Below are positions 36,831 to 49,795 of a stretch of 64,000 nt of DNA, one piece after another (position 1 is the first letter of the stretch; each line of letters opens with the position of its first letter). A program made the translations under genes and the position numbers. Location: assembly GCF_003473485.1 (NCBI RefSeq), contig NC_053043.1, positions 35,316,576-35,380,575 on the forward strand, written 5' to 3'. This DNA is from Medicago truncatula (lineage: Eukaryota > Streptophyta > Magnoliopsida > Fabales > Fabaceae). A model generated the notes under the pieces. That model made no database searches. It saw only the letters and a program-made list of their open reading frames with translations, and was not told the DNA's origin.

Positions 36831-39800
36831 ATGTGGACACAGCAGCAACTTGTACAACCAGTGCCACCCTTGAAACTCTTCCACTCATTTCAACCATCAA
36901 ATCATGCAAAAATTCAATCTTTATCAAAATTAAATTCGACCCAAAATCTAAAAACATTAACTTTGGAAGAACTTCCTCCAAACGCGCTTCGGAGGAAGAA
37001 AGATGCAGAATGGAGAGGAGGGTTTTCTCTTGGTGTCGACTTAGGAATGGCTCGTACTGGCATTGCTCTCAGCAAAGGATTCACTTTTCGCCCTTTAACG
37101 GTAACACATTTTACTTTCTTTTGCTTTTTCTAATCTATGTTATTATGTTCGTTTTGTTGTTTTTCTGGGTAATCGTCATTGTGTAACTATTGTGGCTACT
37201 CGTTATTCATTCAGGGATCAAAATGACCCTGTTGTTTTTTTAGTTTTAGTTGAAAATTTTAATCAATTAGGGATGTGATTTGGTACTATCTTTTGGTTTG
37301 TCTGTCCATTTTGTAAACACATGTAAAATGTTGGGATTAGCAACGGCACTTCATATTGAAAAGACGTGTTAGTGTTAAGTGTCTGACACCTGTTAGTATA
37401 TGACACAAACATATGTTACTACATTCATTTTTTTCAAAGAGGAGTGTTAGGAACACTTCTTTCCGGCACTCTCTCTAGCAAATGTTTTCCTATTGGATAA
37501 AATCTATGTGGGACCTATTTCAAAAGTGCGGGACCTACATAGATTTTACCTAATAAGAGAGTGGAATTAGAGAAAGTGTTTATGGCATTTCACTTTATCA
37601 AATTGGCAAATGCTATGTATAGCGAAAAGTATTTCACGAATTCATCATGATATGTGTATTTCAATTGCATAGCATCACGATATTCCGCTAAATCTGGATT
37701 TTTGCCAGTTGACCATTTTAACTAATGCATTGTGATGGTTTCGTGAGTTTTTCCTTCGCGGTGAATAGCCTGTATCAGATTGTTACTGGTGTCAACGCGT
37801 CACTGTCATACCCTGTTCTATATTTGTGCTTCATAGTTGGCTGATATGTTTGGATTGGTAGTATAGGATTAATAGAGTAGAATGGAACAGAATCGGCTAG
37901 TTAGGTCCCGTTTCCTTTGTAACAACATTTTCAAATTTTACATGTAGACAGTCCGAATTACATCTGGTTAGGAATTTTTCTTTTTAATTTTGATAGAAAG
38001 AAGATGGAAGCTAATTAAAGGAATACATTTCTAGAAGCACCGTAAACAATGTTTTGACATTTTCCAGTATTTTCAGGAATATTCAATCGATATTCTAAAT
38101 GCATTCTAAAAAATTTCCGTTATGCCTTCACTAATGTTATTTTATCAATGGAAATAAAAACAGGAAACGGAAACACTAGAAGTAAACGGGTCCTAGATTT
38201 TCAAAAATAGGTGTCATCTCATTCTATTTCATTACCAATTCAAACATGTCTAAATGTGATTTGGCTCATCTTTTGTATTGTTTTGAAATGTCAAAAGAGT
38301 ATATAAAAAAGGAAAGTAAAACTAATCTTAATAAAAAACCAAACACCAACCCAAAAGGTAAAATTGCAATACATACAAACCATGAATGCAATGCCCATTT
38401 TTTACCTATCTTTTTTGAGAATGCCGGTGAAGGTGTGGAGGAGGTTGGTTAGAATTCAAAGGGAGTTTCTATGGGGAGAAATGGGAGGAGGTACGAAAAT
38501 TAGTTGGGTAAAGTGGAGCAAGGTGTGCCAACCAAAAGATAAAGGGGGTCTTGGTATAAGAGATATTAGGCTTGTTAACTTAAGTCTCTTGGCTAAGTGG
38601 AGATGGAGAATTATTCAAGGGGAGGATGCTCTTTGGAAAGAGGTGTTGAAAGAGAAGTATGGTGCTAAGATAGGTGACTTAATGTATGTAAAGAATGTAA
38701 ATTGGCCTAGGTATGTTTCAAAATGGTGGAAAGATATAGTGACGATAGATGAAAGAGGGGGAGCTAGTTGGTTTAATGTGGAAGTAACAAGGAGAGTTCA
38801 TAATGGGCAAAATACTTCCTTTTGGAATACTAAGTGGAGGGGAGAGATGATTTTAAGCTTCAAATATCCAAGACTTTTTGCAATTTCAAATCAAAAAGAT
38901 GCAAAAGTGACGGATATGTGGAGGGATGGTGGTTCCGATCCTGATTGGAATTTCAATTGGAGGAGGAGGTTGTTTGTTTGGGAGGACGAGTTACTTAATA
39001 ATTTGCTTCTTGATCTCCATGGTTTTGAGGTGTCTCTAGAGGAGGATGTGTGGTGTTGGAAGTTGGAGAAGGGAGGTTGTTTTACGGTTAGTTTTATATA
39101 TAAGAAGTTGGCGGAAGCATCGCTTGCGAAGGAGGTGTGGGGAGAGGCGGAGAATCGGGTTTTTGCCCAAATTTGGAAAAGTCCGACTCCATCTAAAGTG
39201 GTGGCTCTCTCTTGGAAGGGTTTGCTTAATCGAGTACCAACTACAGGGAATTTATTGCGGAGAAATGCATTGCCGCCAAATGCTAGTCCTAATTGTGTGT
39301 TGTGTAATGAGGCGGTGGAGTCTGCGAATCATCTTTTTCTTCATTGTTTTGTGACTTGGAAGATTTGGGTGAAGTTGCAAAGTTGGTTAGAGGTGAATGT
39401 TATTACACCTTCTAACCTCTTTTCACATTGGAGGTGTTGGGATGGGCAATTGTCGAATTGGAAAGAATTAAAAAGGGGTATGAGGCTTATATGGCATACG
39501 GCTATATGGACTATATGGAATTGTAGGAATAATATCATTTTCAAAAATGGTGGTGTAGAGGTGGAGGAAGTAGTGGAGGATATCAAAATGTTGTCTTGGA
39601 AGTGGTTAAAGATTCAGCCGTGTTTGTATTACGAATGGTGATGGAATCTGAAGTGGTGCTTTGCATGTCTAAGGTTTCCAGGTGGTTGCTGCGCTGCTGT
39701 TTTGCTTTCTGGGGAGGCTGTAGCGCTGCTGGTGCTGTTTTGACAGTTGGCCTGCCTGCTGCTGTCTGATTTTTTCGGTTTTCTGTCTTGGCAGCTAGGC

Positions 39801-42800
39801 GGGTTTGGCGGTTTGGCTAGGAGGATTGGCAGTTTTCATGCTGGTTATCTTGGCAGTGTTTTAGTGGTGCTTTTTTTCCTGTTCTGTTTTTGAATTAGGA
39901 ATTATAGGAGGTTTTTTATCGAGTGGTTTGGTGGTGATGTGTCCGCTATTTTGGCGCTCATTTGTACTCTTTTTCCTCCTTGCGGGTTAAGTGCATCCTA
40001 TGCTAGCCTAGCTTAATAATATTTGCTGTTTCAAAAAAAATACAAACCACCTTTGGTGGGTCGGAAACCGGTGCGAAAGCCAAAAAAAAAAACAATACAA
40101 ACCATGAAAAACAAGCCAGAAAACTGTTACAATTTGATGCAGCAGGCTCTGACTCGGTATAAAAAGTTGAAAACCACTAAATATGACTGCGTGTCTGAAT
40201 TATTTCATCAACCACTAAATGTGCTGAAAATTTAATTTTGCAAAAAGATTTGACGAAGCAACATATTCTTGGCACTTTTTAATCTTTACCCAATTCACTG
40301 AATTCCAATTCAAAGCTCGAACACATTGTACTGCATATCTGTTTACCTTTGTTGTCAATTTGTAAAAATTTGAAAAACAGATTGAATCCATTTTACTTCA
40401 GATTTGGCGCCTCTAAAATGAGTAGAGTGAGGAAATCAATGATTGATATTTGAAATGTATATTGTGTCAATTCCTAACACAGGTCATAGTCGCTAATGTA
40501 GTCGTTCAACTTTTGCAGATTAGATTCTATGTTACTGGAAATGATACCATGCGTTGTTGTATAGTATGTTGAAACTATGAAAGAATTTGTGTGCTTATTA
40601 GTGATGCTAGGCGGTATGTGAGTTTAGTCAATGGATTTGGAATACCGTTTCTTTGTTGTTTATTATGTCAAAACTCTGAAAGAAATTATGTTATTTGTGT
40701 TCCATCATTAGCCATTGATCCTTATAATCGTGTATTTACTTTAGGTTTTGAAACTGCGAGGACAGAAACTCGAGGTCCGGATAATGAACATCGCAGAAGA
40801 GGAGGTCTGGATCATCTTTTGTCCTGTGCGATGCTTAAAATTTGGTTGATAAAGATCTGTTTTTTAACCTTAGAGATAACCAAGATGATTTTGAATTATA
40901 GGAAGCTGATGAGTTTATAATTGGACTTCCTAAGTCCTGTGATAGTGAGGAAACGATACAGTCAAACATAGTCCGTTCTGTTGCTGGAAGGCTTGCTATT
41001 CGAGCTGCTGAGAGGTAATCCATTGTCATGTAGTGTTGACAATATAAATTCTTTTATCTTTGTTTATAGATTCCAAAATAACAAAATGAATAGAAAATGG
41101 ATGAATGGTTAATGTTCATTATATTTTGATCACAATTCACAAGCACATTCTTTGTGTCAAATTTGTATGTTATATTCTATTCTTTTCATGTTACTTACCG
41201 CTAACCGAGATATACCTCCAATAATTCGCAAACATAAAAAGTTCTCTGAGCGCTTATAGCATAACCGTTTATCATCTAAATGTTTATGCTATTTCTACAA
41301 TAAAAGATAAAATAAAGGTGAATTGTTTTCATGTAAGTTATAAGTTGTTTTCATAAGCTATCCTTAAATGCTTATGGAAATAAGTAGAAAATAGCTAATG
41401 AACATGTCATAAGCTCTCCTCAAACAGTCTCAAAAGTGCTTAGGTCAGTAGTATCATAATCATTCAAATAAGTCAATCCAAACAAGTCGTTTTCTTATAA
41501 GGATCGTAGATTTTTATAACTAACAATTCACCTGGCCATTCTTCAATTTCTATGATGAATTTCATTTTAATGTTGTTGACATAGAGCATCTCCTTGGAGG
41601 TTCTTATCTCATTTTTTGTGGTCCCTACTCTACCGCATTTGTTTTAAGAACTCTATTATCTTTATACTCTAACGGCGCAGTCCTTTAAGAATTCAAAATG
41701 GTTCTACAAATTACGCCACATCCTAAAATAATGATCTATTAATAAGAACATACTTTGTATACATGAACCATCCTTACACCTTGCATCTGCGCAAGCTTAC
41801 TCCTATGATGGAACTTAGGGAAAACTGGTTCTTATTTATAAGGACCAACTTAAAAAGACAACTGGTTGATGCTCTTTTGTTACCGAAAGGAAAAGTCAAG
41901 TTTGGGCTCTATGCTTGTTTAGTATTTGGCAATAAATTTGAATATTATTTCTCGCACTTAATAGAGATTGGTAAATTGATGTAATTATTTTGTATCACAA
42001 TTTTAATTTCTATGTTATATCTCAACTCTAACTTCAGGGGTTGGAGAGTATACCTACACGATGAATATGGGACGACAAATGCCGCCATAGATCGAATGAT
42101 CAACATGTAAGTGCTTTTAAACTTATTTATTGTTTGTCTATTTTGGATGAAATGGCACAGTTCATATACTACTTGGATCTTTTCCTGAAAGTGTCGTTTT
42201 ATAACTCTGCAGAATTCGAATTTATCTTTTATATTTTATAAATTTAGAATTACATATTGTAACAGTACTAAATGAGTAGGCGGAAATTGAAACCTACATG
42301 GTCCATAATAAATGCTTATGAAGAAGTATGCATGTTTTTGGGTTACAAAAGAAGTATGCATGTTATTTCTGAATGTCTTGAGAAATATTTCATAAATTTA
42401 TTTTAAATAGTTTAAAACCATTTTGGATATAAAGGTGTTTGCCTAGAAGAAAAGTGTTTTACCAACCCTCTCATCAGTGATCACTAGTCTCGGAGGAAAT
42501 ACTTGTATTTGCCATGCTATCGACGCTATAGAGTGTGAAAGTCAAATTTATATTAATACACACATAGACAAGAATCCTTTTGAAAGATTTCAAGAAACAT
42601 TTGTATGGAATTTATTACTTTACTGTGGAATTGACACACTTAAAACCCTTTCAGGGGCGTGAATAGGTCTCAGCAGAAGAAACAAGATGCCTATGCTGCC
42701 GTGGTAAGTGTATTTGTGATATCATGTTTTTAGGGAAATTAACATTTTTGGAAAAAAAAAATAATGAGGAAGGGAGAAATTATTATTGATTAAAATGACG

Positions 42801-43158
42801 TTGATTTCTATTTTACAATGGTTTCTAAGGAGATTTGAATTTTGTTCCTTGAGGTTATGAGATCAAACTCTTAGCACTGAGTTGACATCTCATGGATGAA
42901 AATATATTTCATTTATTAAAAATAAAAGAATGTTTTAAGAATATATATTTTCATGTTTTTCCTGTTTTGAAGTGCCAATGAGAAGAGAAGACAATTATGG
43001 AATGATCGTCATTTTTTTTTGTCTAGATGTTACTTGAGAGATATTTCTCCACATCAGGTCAGAAAACTGAACTTGTTGTGCCCAAGAATCTTGAACTACA
43101 AGGAAAACTTAGAAGTGGTCCTCCTAGAGATGATGATTATTTATCAGACGACGATTAA
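36831..43158 (+). CDS. YqgF/RuvX-like RNase H-fold nuclease, intact copy B
   Basis: Six exons: 36831-37100, 40745-40804, 40902-41014, 42038-42106, 42655-42703 and 43027-43158. All borders are GT-AG, the frame is kept, and the product is 230 residues. The core matches the YqgF family (putative pre-16S rRNA nuclease / Holliday junction resolvase-like): GVDLGMARTGIA with Asp70, IIGLPKS at about 117-123, HDEYGTTNAA with Asp156/Glu157, and QDAYAAV with Asp182. Bacterial YqgF is about 140 residues; the extra ~65 N-terminal residues, rich in Ser, Lys and Asn and poor in acids, look like an organelle transit peptide, so a chloroplast or mitochondrial role in rRNA maturation is plausible. The C-terminus is acidic. 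Intron 1 (3.6 kb) contains a MITE and a LINE. This is the only copy in the window with every exon and splice site intact. Confidence 0.85.
37441..37592. mobile_element. Palindromic MITE in intron 1 of the YqgF-like gene
   Basis: The left half (GGAGTGTTAGGAACACTTCT ... TAAAATCTATGTGGGACC) is mirrored by the right half (GGACCTACATAGATTTTACC ... GAAAGTGTTTATGGCATTT). The ~150-bp unit would fold into one long hairpin. It is absent from the other copies of intron 1. Confidence 0.65.
38387..40042 (+). mobile_element. 5'-truncated LINE retrotransposon with 14-bp target duplication
   Basis: ATACAAACCATGAA occurs at 38373-38386 and again at 40095-40108. Between them lies the 3' part of a plant LINE: the end of ORF2 (to 39641), a ~390-base 3' UTR and an A tract at about 40033-40040. 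It inserted in sense orientation in intron 1 of the YqgF-like gene. The 5' truncation and A tail are typical of target-primed reverse transcription. The homologous intron in copy A (about 28078-28095) is the empty site. Confidence 0.88.
38394..39641 (+). pseudogene. LINE ORF2 C-terminus: end of reverse transcriptase and zf-RVT domain
   Basis: The open frame reads from within the LINE. It opens with the last reverse-transcriptase segment (MPIFYLSFLRMP, then RIQREFLWG and KVCQPKDKGGLGIRD), passes through a ~200-residue linker, and ends in a zinc-binding reverse-transcriptase region (zf-RVT) with CVLCNEAVESANHLFLHC at about 39290-39345. The catalytic reverse-transcriptase core and endonuclease are missing through 5' truncation, so it cannot mobilise itself. 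The frame is still open, which suggests a fairly recent insertion. Confidence 0.88.
40050..40093 (+). mobile_element. Short A-tailed retroposed fragment inside the LINE target duplication
   Basis: After the LINE A tract comes ATACAAACC, then about 32 unrelated bases (CTTTGGTGGGTCGG ... GTGCGAAAGCC), an 11-base A tract, and AATACAAACC again. A second, very short retroposition into the first one's duplication would explain this; a 3' extension of the LINE transcript is an alternative. Confidence 0.45.
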
Positions 43159-43570
43159 TCACATAATAAAGGAGCTTGTACCATTCCATCATTCGTGTTT
43201 TCTAATTTCAAGTATGTGTGAGGAAGTTGCAAGAAAATGGAGGCATTCCAACAATTGTTAATCAACACAATGATTTGGTGTGTTTAAATTTCCATTACAA
43301 AGCTTCAAATTTAAGGAAGTATGGGAAAAAAATGTGAAAATGTGTTAGTTACCGTTTATTTTGATGTAATAGTAAAAATGGTAGATATTGCTAGGGTTGG
43401 TTATTGCAAAATCAACATCAGAATTTGCTTTAAGTTGAAGTTCTTTGTGAGTAATGCTAGTATTCAAGGGTCAATCAGCACAGTCCTACAAGGAGGGTCT
43501 TTTATGAGTATATAGTAAAATTGACTAGGTACATATATATTCTGCACTAAATTTGTAATTTCTCAGCATG
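40100..43570 (+). repeat. Segmental duplication, right copy (YqgF exons 2-6)
   Basis: Partner of 28080-31620, about 12 kb apart in direct orientation. At about 41584-41850 this copy has sequence opening AGCATCTCCTTGGAGGTTC that is not in the left copy and looks like a MITE remnant. The similarity ends soon after exon 6, near GAGTATATAGTAAAATT. Confidence 0.85.
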
Positions 43571-44954
43571 CATCCATAAAGCCTAGTCCAACTGACAATG
43601 TCAAAATTGTTAGGATAGACGCATTCATTTGGATTCAAATGTGAAATCTTGTGGTGTGTTCATGTCACTTCGTCTACTAAAAAATATATGTAAGTTGTCA
43701 TGAAAAGCTAGGGTGCAGTCTGTTATTGTTTTGGCTTTTTGATGCAATTTGCTATATATACCCCATATGAAAGAAAGCTTTCTATACACACCCTCCCAAA
43801 AAAAATTGGCCCTGAACTTTTTTTTATATTTTTTGGAGCCCTTTATTCCTAATAATGTGTCTTACTAATATTAAAAATATATGTGATATTTATTATCCAG
43901 AAAATTGGGAGAATTCTAAGAACAAAACAAATTATATTTTAGTTGAAAATGGGCCTACTAGAGAAATTAATCTTAATCTTGCCTTGAAAGTATCCAAAAT
44001 AAATTAATTATATCAATATAGTAATATAAACTTGGTACTTATAGCATATAAAAAGATGAATGATTTATTTGTAGTATAACAAATGAGTTATTGTATCTTA
44101 GATTACTCTAAAAAATTTAACACTAATTTTGTTTATCAAGTATTATTGTTGTTATGTGTTTAGAATTGGAGAATTTTGTATCCAAATGTCTAAAATTTAA
44201 TTAATTACGTGTTGATATACTTTTATTTTTTTGGTTTTACTATCATTAGATCTCAAAATTCAGTGTCTACTATTTAGGTGTTAAAATTTCAGTCTACTTC
44301 GGATAAGCTATTGTTCTCTAATCCTATGGTATTTTGTTTAGTTTTGGTTTCTATGGAGTTTTTGATTTATTTGAAGATGTTGCCTAAAAAAGCTTTTATC
44401 GTATAGTGAAAAGCGAAGAAAAAAAAAATGAAGCGTTATAAAATCATAACAAGAAACTAAAAAAGTTATGATGTATTATGTAAGGGCCCTTTTGTCAAAC
44501 TATGCCTAAGGCCCCTTAAACGCTAGGAACGGCCCTGGTTACACTACCGGTAAAGACAAATTCATTAAGGCATAACTTTTAAAATAAATAATGTCCAGGA
44601 AGAAGATGAATTGGCTATCAATACAAGTTATACAACTGTACAAGCATAAGTAATTCCAAGAACCTTGCTTTACTATAACGTTTGTTACTAAATTACCATT
44701 TTAACATCCAAGACATACGAAAAATATTTAGCACGTGTCACGAGAATCCTCAAAAGAAAATATAAGATAAAATAGGTCAGTAATCGGTAAATAAGTATTA
44801 TAAATTTTACTATTGAAGGTAAACTTTTAAGATTGGCACAATCAGCTTTTATATGAATAAAATGAAGCTAATAACTCCCCAACTTAATCACTTACTATCA
44901 ATTATGTTGTAGTACACATTATTATCACACTTGAACAAGACCTATAATTTTGTT
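43571..44954. other. No gene recognised
   Basis: AT-rich sequence. GGCCC-containing phrases at about 43808 and 44485-44535 (AAGGGCCC, AAGGCCCC, AACGGCCCTGG) suggest a decayed transposon, but borders and class cannot be set. Confidence 0.35.
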
Positions 44955-45960
44955 ATTATTATTATTATTATAAAAAGGTTTTTTCGTAGTCATTAGTAAA
45001 ATATATAGACTTAATTTTTATATAATGACTATTAGTTTGGTGACTTAACTAATTTAGTTAATCAGTATGAGTTTGGTTCATTAACTTAATTTTTTTTAAT
45101 TAAATTAACAAATATATAACAGTGGATTGGATCTAATTTTTTTAAAAATTAAATTAGCTAATATAATTAAGAGACCTATTTAGGATCTAAGTTTTTTTAA
45201 TAAAAAAATATCAACTATTTGTATTAATATATTGTCGTAAAATAATTTAACTAAATTTTATATTATACAGCGGATTGGGTTGAAATTATTTATCAGAGTC
45301 ATCATTATATAAGATATATTATCGATTGGGTAAATTTTTTGGAAATGATCAAAATTTGATTGTACTTTTGGAGTAAAGTACATAGGTATATTGGTTAGTG
45401 TATTTGATATGATTATTTCATATATAGTGTTAAAATATATTGGAAGTATAAATGATTGGTGAAATCCTAATGATTATGTATTTGAAATAGAATCAAGTAA
45501 TTAGAGTGTGGTTTGTACAATATATCATAACATAGGAAAACACACTAATATCAAATATTATAAACAAAAAAATAACTTTGCACACAAATTAATCAATCTA
45601 CTACCATTAAACACTTATTATATATGGATCACAGAAATTATTTATAGAATAAATTTAAAAGATAATTTTGTTTATAAAAGTGATTTGTTTTTTTGAATGG
45701 AATGGGTGTAATTTTTTACAACTTATAATTTGATAGAGAAGAAGTACGACGTTAAGAACTATCTTTTGATAACCCCCATTAAAAAATCTTTTTTGACCAA
45801 TTTTATTACCTCTCTCACCTTTTTTACCAAGTTTTTTTTTTTCTCCTCTTTACTGCTGTCTCTCCCACGTGAAAACTGCCCAAGCATCACTAATCACTCT
45901 TTCCAATATTCAATGTCACATCACATTTACTCTTTCAATATCAATTTCTTTCTCTCTCTA
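44955..45960 (+). repeat. Duplicated 5' flank leading into exon copy E
   Basis: Matches 33806-34742 plus 35751-35795 in direct orientation, without the hAT-type element. From about 45935 the leader (TTTCAATATCAATTTCTTTC) matches the leaders of exon copies D and F. Confidence 0.82.
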
Positions 45961-46233
45961 ATGTGGACGCAGCAGCAACTTGTACAACCAGTGCCACCTT
46001 TGAAACTCTTCCACTCATTTCAACCATCAAATCATGCAAAAATTCAATCTTTATCAAAATTAAATTCAACCCAAAGTCTAAAAACCGCATTAACTTTGGA
46101 AGAACTTCCTCCAAATGCGCTTCGGAGGAAGAAAGATGCAGAATGGAGAGGAGGGTTCTCTCTTGGTGTCGACTTAGGAATGGCTCGTACTGGCATTGCT
46201 CTCAACAAATGATTCACTTTTCGCCATTTAACG
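45961..46233 (+). pseudogene. YqgF-like exon 1, copy E, with nonsense mutation
   Basis: A 91-codon exon equivalent with ATG, the GVDLGMARTGIA motif and a following GT donor. The codons for SKGF of the intact gene read Asn-Lys-stop here (TGA at 46210-46212), after a G-to-T change at GGA. It is followed by intron 1 sequence that runs into the palindromic block at 46650-47830 and never reaches exon 2. It is a dead-end 5' fragment that keeps the gene's upstream flank. Confidence 0.85.
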
Positions 46234-46649
46234 GTAACACTTTTTACTTTCTTTTGCTTTTTCTAATCTATGTTATTATGTTTGTTTTGTTGTTTTTTCT
46301 GGGTAATCGTCATTGTGGCTACTCGTTATACATTCAGGGATCAAAATGACTGTTACCCTGTTGTTTTTTAGTTTTAGTTGAAAATTTTAATCAATTAGGG
46401 ATGTGATTTGGTACTATCTTGTTGTTTGTTTGTCCATTTTGTAAACACAGTTGTAAAATGTTGGGATTAGCACTGACACTTCATATTGAAAAGAACGTAT
46501 TAGATGTCTGACACGTGTTGGTATGACACAAACCTATAATACATAGGTACGATACCCGGTACGGGGACGATACCTAGTACGAGTACGTTGATCTAAAACA
46601 TCAAGAAAAAGATTTTCCAAGTGAGTTAATACAATTGTTGTTGTAAAAA

Positions 46650-47830
46650 CATGGGTTAGAAAAAAAAATCAATTCTAATAAAAAATAGTAGTATAATACT
46701 ATTCGTAATTGAATCACGTGTTTAACCACACTTCTATCATCATGTTTCAGAGATTTACATTTTTTGACAATTTCTTTCAGAGTTTTGACATACTAAACAA
46801 CAAAGACACGGTATTCCAAATCCAATGACTAAACTTACATACCACCGAGCATCACTAATAAGCACACAAATGCTTTCATAGTTTCAACATACTACACAAC
46901 AACACATGGTATCATCCTCAGTGACAAAGACTCTAATATGCAAGGGTTGATTGACTACATTAGCGACTCTGACCTGTGTTAGGAATTGACACAATATACA
47001 TTTCAAATATCAATCATTGATTTCCTCACTCTACTCATTTTAGAGGCGCCAAATCAGAAGTAAATTGTATTCAATATGTTTTTTGAATTTTTACAAATTC
47101 ATAATAAAGGTAATCAGATATGCAGTACAATGTGTTCGAGCTTTGAATAGGAATTCGGTGAATTGGGTAAAGATAAAAAAGAGCTAACACTATGTTTATG
47201 TTGCTGCTGTCACATCTTTTTGCGAAACTAAAGTTTCAGCATGTTTAGTGGTTGATGAAATAATTCAGACATGAAGTCATGTTTAGTAGTTTTCAGCCTA
47301 TGTACTTTGAGTCAAAGCTTGCTGCATCAAACTGTAACAGATTTCTTGCCTGTTTTTCATGATTTGTATTGCAATTTTATCCATTTGATTGGTGTTTGTT
47401 TTTGCTTCTCTTTGGCACCATATTGTTACTTCAAATGAATGTAATAACATATGTTTGTGTTTCTGAAGCATGGGTACTCCAAACATGGTGGTGATGTACC
47501 CGTACCGGGTACGCACCCGAATTGGGTACGTGTACGAGTACCTTATGTACCAAGCCGTACACATGTTTACTTAGTTGATTCGTCGTGGTAGATGCAGCAA
47601 AAACGTACAGGCAGTGGAAAAATATCAAAAACTATTTTGCTTTTTTATTGTACTTCGATTCTCTCTCTTGCTTTTGATGAAAACGGTGGAGGTGGACAAA
47701 AAATGTAAATCTTTGAAACATGATGATAGAAGTGTGGTTAAACACGTGATTCAATTAAGAATAGTATTATACTACTATTTTTTATTATAATTGATTTTTT
47801 TCTAACCCATGTTTTTACAACAACAATTGT
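46650..47830. repeat. Second palindromic block of YqgF intron 1 sequence
   Basis: A direct-orientation copy of the block at 25265-26440: inverted arms at about 46655-46765 and 47695-47825 enclose a minus-strand copy of the intron segment before exon 2. Minus-strand intron 1 then continues from 47830 to a stump of exon 1 at 48113-48144. Confidence 0.8.
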
Positions 47831-48545
47831 ATTAACTCACTTGGAAAATCTAATACATTTTTTTTTCAATATGAAGTGTCAGTGCTAATCCCAACATTTT
47901 ACAACTGTGTTTACAAAATGGACAAACAAACCAAAAGATAGTACCAAATCACATCCCTAATTGATTAAAATTTTCAACTAAAACTAAAAAAAACAATAGG
48001 GTAACAATCATTTTGATCCCTGAATGTATAACGAGTAGCCACAATGATGATTACCCAGAAAAAACAACAAAACAAACATAATAACATAGATTAGAAAAAG
48101 CAAAAGTGTCACCGTTAAAGGGAGAAAAGTGAATCCTTTGCTGACAGAATAACTTTTTATTGGATCAGGCAACCATTTTCAAAGGTCATAGGCATTCTCA
48201 TATGTAGTTATTTTGATTGTATTATCTTTATTTCATCATATAAAAGAATCTTGTTTTCCGTAAAAAAAAAAAACTTTAATTATGTCACATTTTAATCTAA
48301 AGACACTTAAATGAGATAATAAAATCTTGATAATGCCAACAACTTTAACTTTGGTTGGTATAGAGATTTCCTTTTGGTTTCGATTCAAACGCAATCGTCA
48401 TATGGTTACAAATTCACTTTCTTATGGTTAGAAATTCACTTTTATTAAGTAAATAAATAAGATATCTGAGATTCAACCTTCGACTTTAACTATAACATAC
48501 AATATCCCTATCAACTAAGTGGAGACAACTTAATTGTTTAATTTG

Positions 48546-49137
48546 AAGTCCAGATCCTCTCCATTTAGGGAGGAAATTGCAATGTCAATTTCTATTCATA
48601 AAAACGGAAAATAAGATATCAATGGCTCTGATTCATTCAAAGATTTAATTTAATTTTTTTAATTAAAAAAACACAGAAAACCACGCCCCTTCCTCTCGAC
48701 CACAGCTCATCATACTGCCGCTATAGTTGTGTTACGTCACTGTTACTACTTGTATTCGTGTTGCCATCGCTATTCTAATTCGTAATCGTTTCGCCGTCAT
48801 ATGGCAATGAGTCTGTTCATCCATCCCCTAAAAGAAATTGGTCTATTTATGTCTCCGAGGTCCAATTCAAATTGGAAAGATGCCCAACAACTCAGTAACA
48901 GAGGAGGAGCAAATGCACAGTACCGACGGTGAAAGTTGAAGAAGAAGGGTGTGTTGCTGAAAACGAGTAAGGAAATATTATTATTTTTTATTTCTGAAAT
49001 AAATAATTGATATGCGTATTTGTTAGAAGTAAATCACAGTCATTGATATCTTATTTTTCCACAATTCATGTTTTTTTTTTTTTATGAATAGAAATTGAGA
49101 TTGCAATTTCCTCCCTAAATGGAGAGGATCTGCACTC
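48546..49137. mobile_element. Non-autonomous Mutator-like element, copy 2 (592 bp)
   Basis: Same family, orientation and flanks as the element at 24056-24651. The left end has two substitutions (AAGTCCAG for GAGTGCAG). It is embedded in the 47867-49290 duplicate, so it was copied with that block rather than inserted separately. Confidence 0.78.
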
Positions 49138-49270
49138 GTGAGTTGTGATTAAAAAAATAAAAAAATTCACAATTCTCAACAAGAATAATTGAAAAGAAAA
49201 TAGAAAAAGTGCAAAATAATCTAATCCATAAGCTCTTTTCATTTTCAATATCAATTTCTTTCTCTCTCTA

Positions 49271-49490
49271 ATGTGGACGCAGCAGCAACTTGTACAACGA
49301 GTGCCACCCTTGAAACTCTTCCACTCATTTCAACCTTCAAATCATGCAAAAATTCAATCTTTATCAAAATTAAATTCGACCCAAAATCTAAAAACCGCAT
49401 TAACTTTGGAAGAACTTCCTCCAAACGCGCTTAGGAATGGCTCGTATTGGCATTGCTCTCAGCAAATGATTCACTTTTCGCCCTTTAACG
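49271..49490 (+). pseudogene. YqgF-like exon 1, copy F, with internal deletion
   Basis: It starts at ATG 49271 and follows the intact exon to ELPPNAL. It then jumps to AGGAATGGCTCG, losing about 53 bases and shifting the frame. The missing part encodes the GVDLG strand with the catalytic Asp. The deletion joins at a shared CTT, a microhomology. The GT donor at 49491 remains, but only about 80 bases of intron follow before an inversion breakpoint. Confidence 0.83.
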
Positions 49491-49582
49491 GTAACGCTTT
49501 TTACTTTCTTTTGCTTTTTCTAATCTATGTTATTATGTTTGTTTTGTTGTTTTTTCTGGGTAATCGTCATTTTACTTTCTTT

Positions 49583-49661
49583 TTGCATGATTTGATGGTT
49601 GAAATGAGTGGAAGAGTTTTAAGGGTGGCACTGGTTGTACAAGTTGCTGCTGCGTCCACAT
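49583..49661 (-). pseudogene. YqgF-like exon 1, copy G, 5' fragment
   Basis: The minus strand from ATG at 49661 matches the first ~26 codons of exon 1, then ends at a junction near 49572 with plus-strand intron 1 of copy F. Copies F and G are thus arranged tail to tail, and the leader and the Mutator-like element follow in inverted order on the right. Confidence 0.78.
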
Positions 49662-49795
49662 TAGAGAGAGAAAGAAATTGATATTGAAAATGAAAAGAGC
49701 TTATGGATTAGATTATTTTGCACTTTTTCTATTTTCTTTTCAATTATTCTTGTTGAGAATTGTGAATTTTTTTATTTTTTTAATCACAAATTCAC

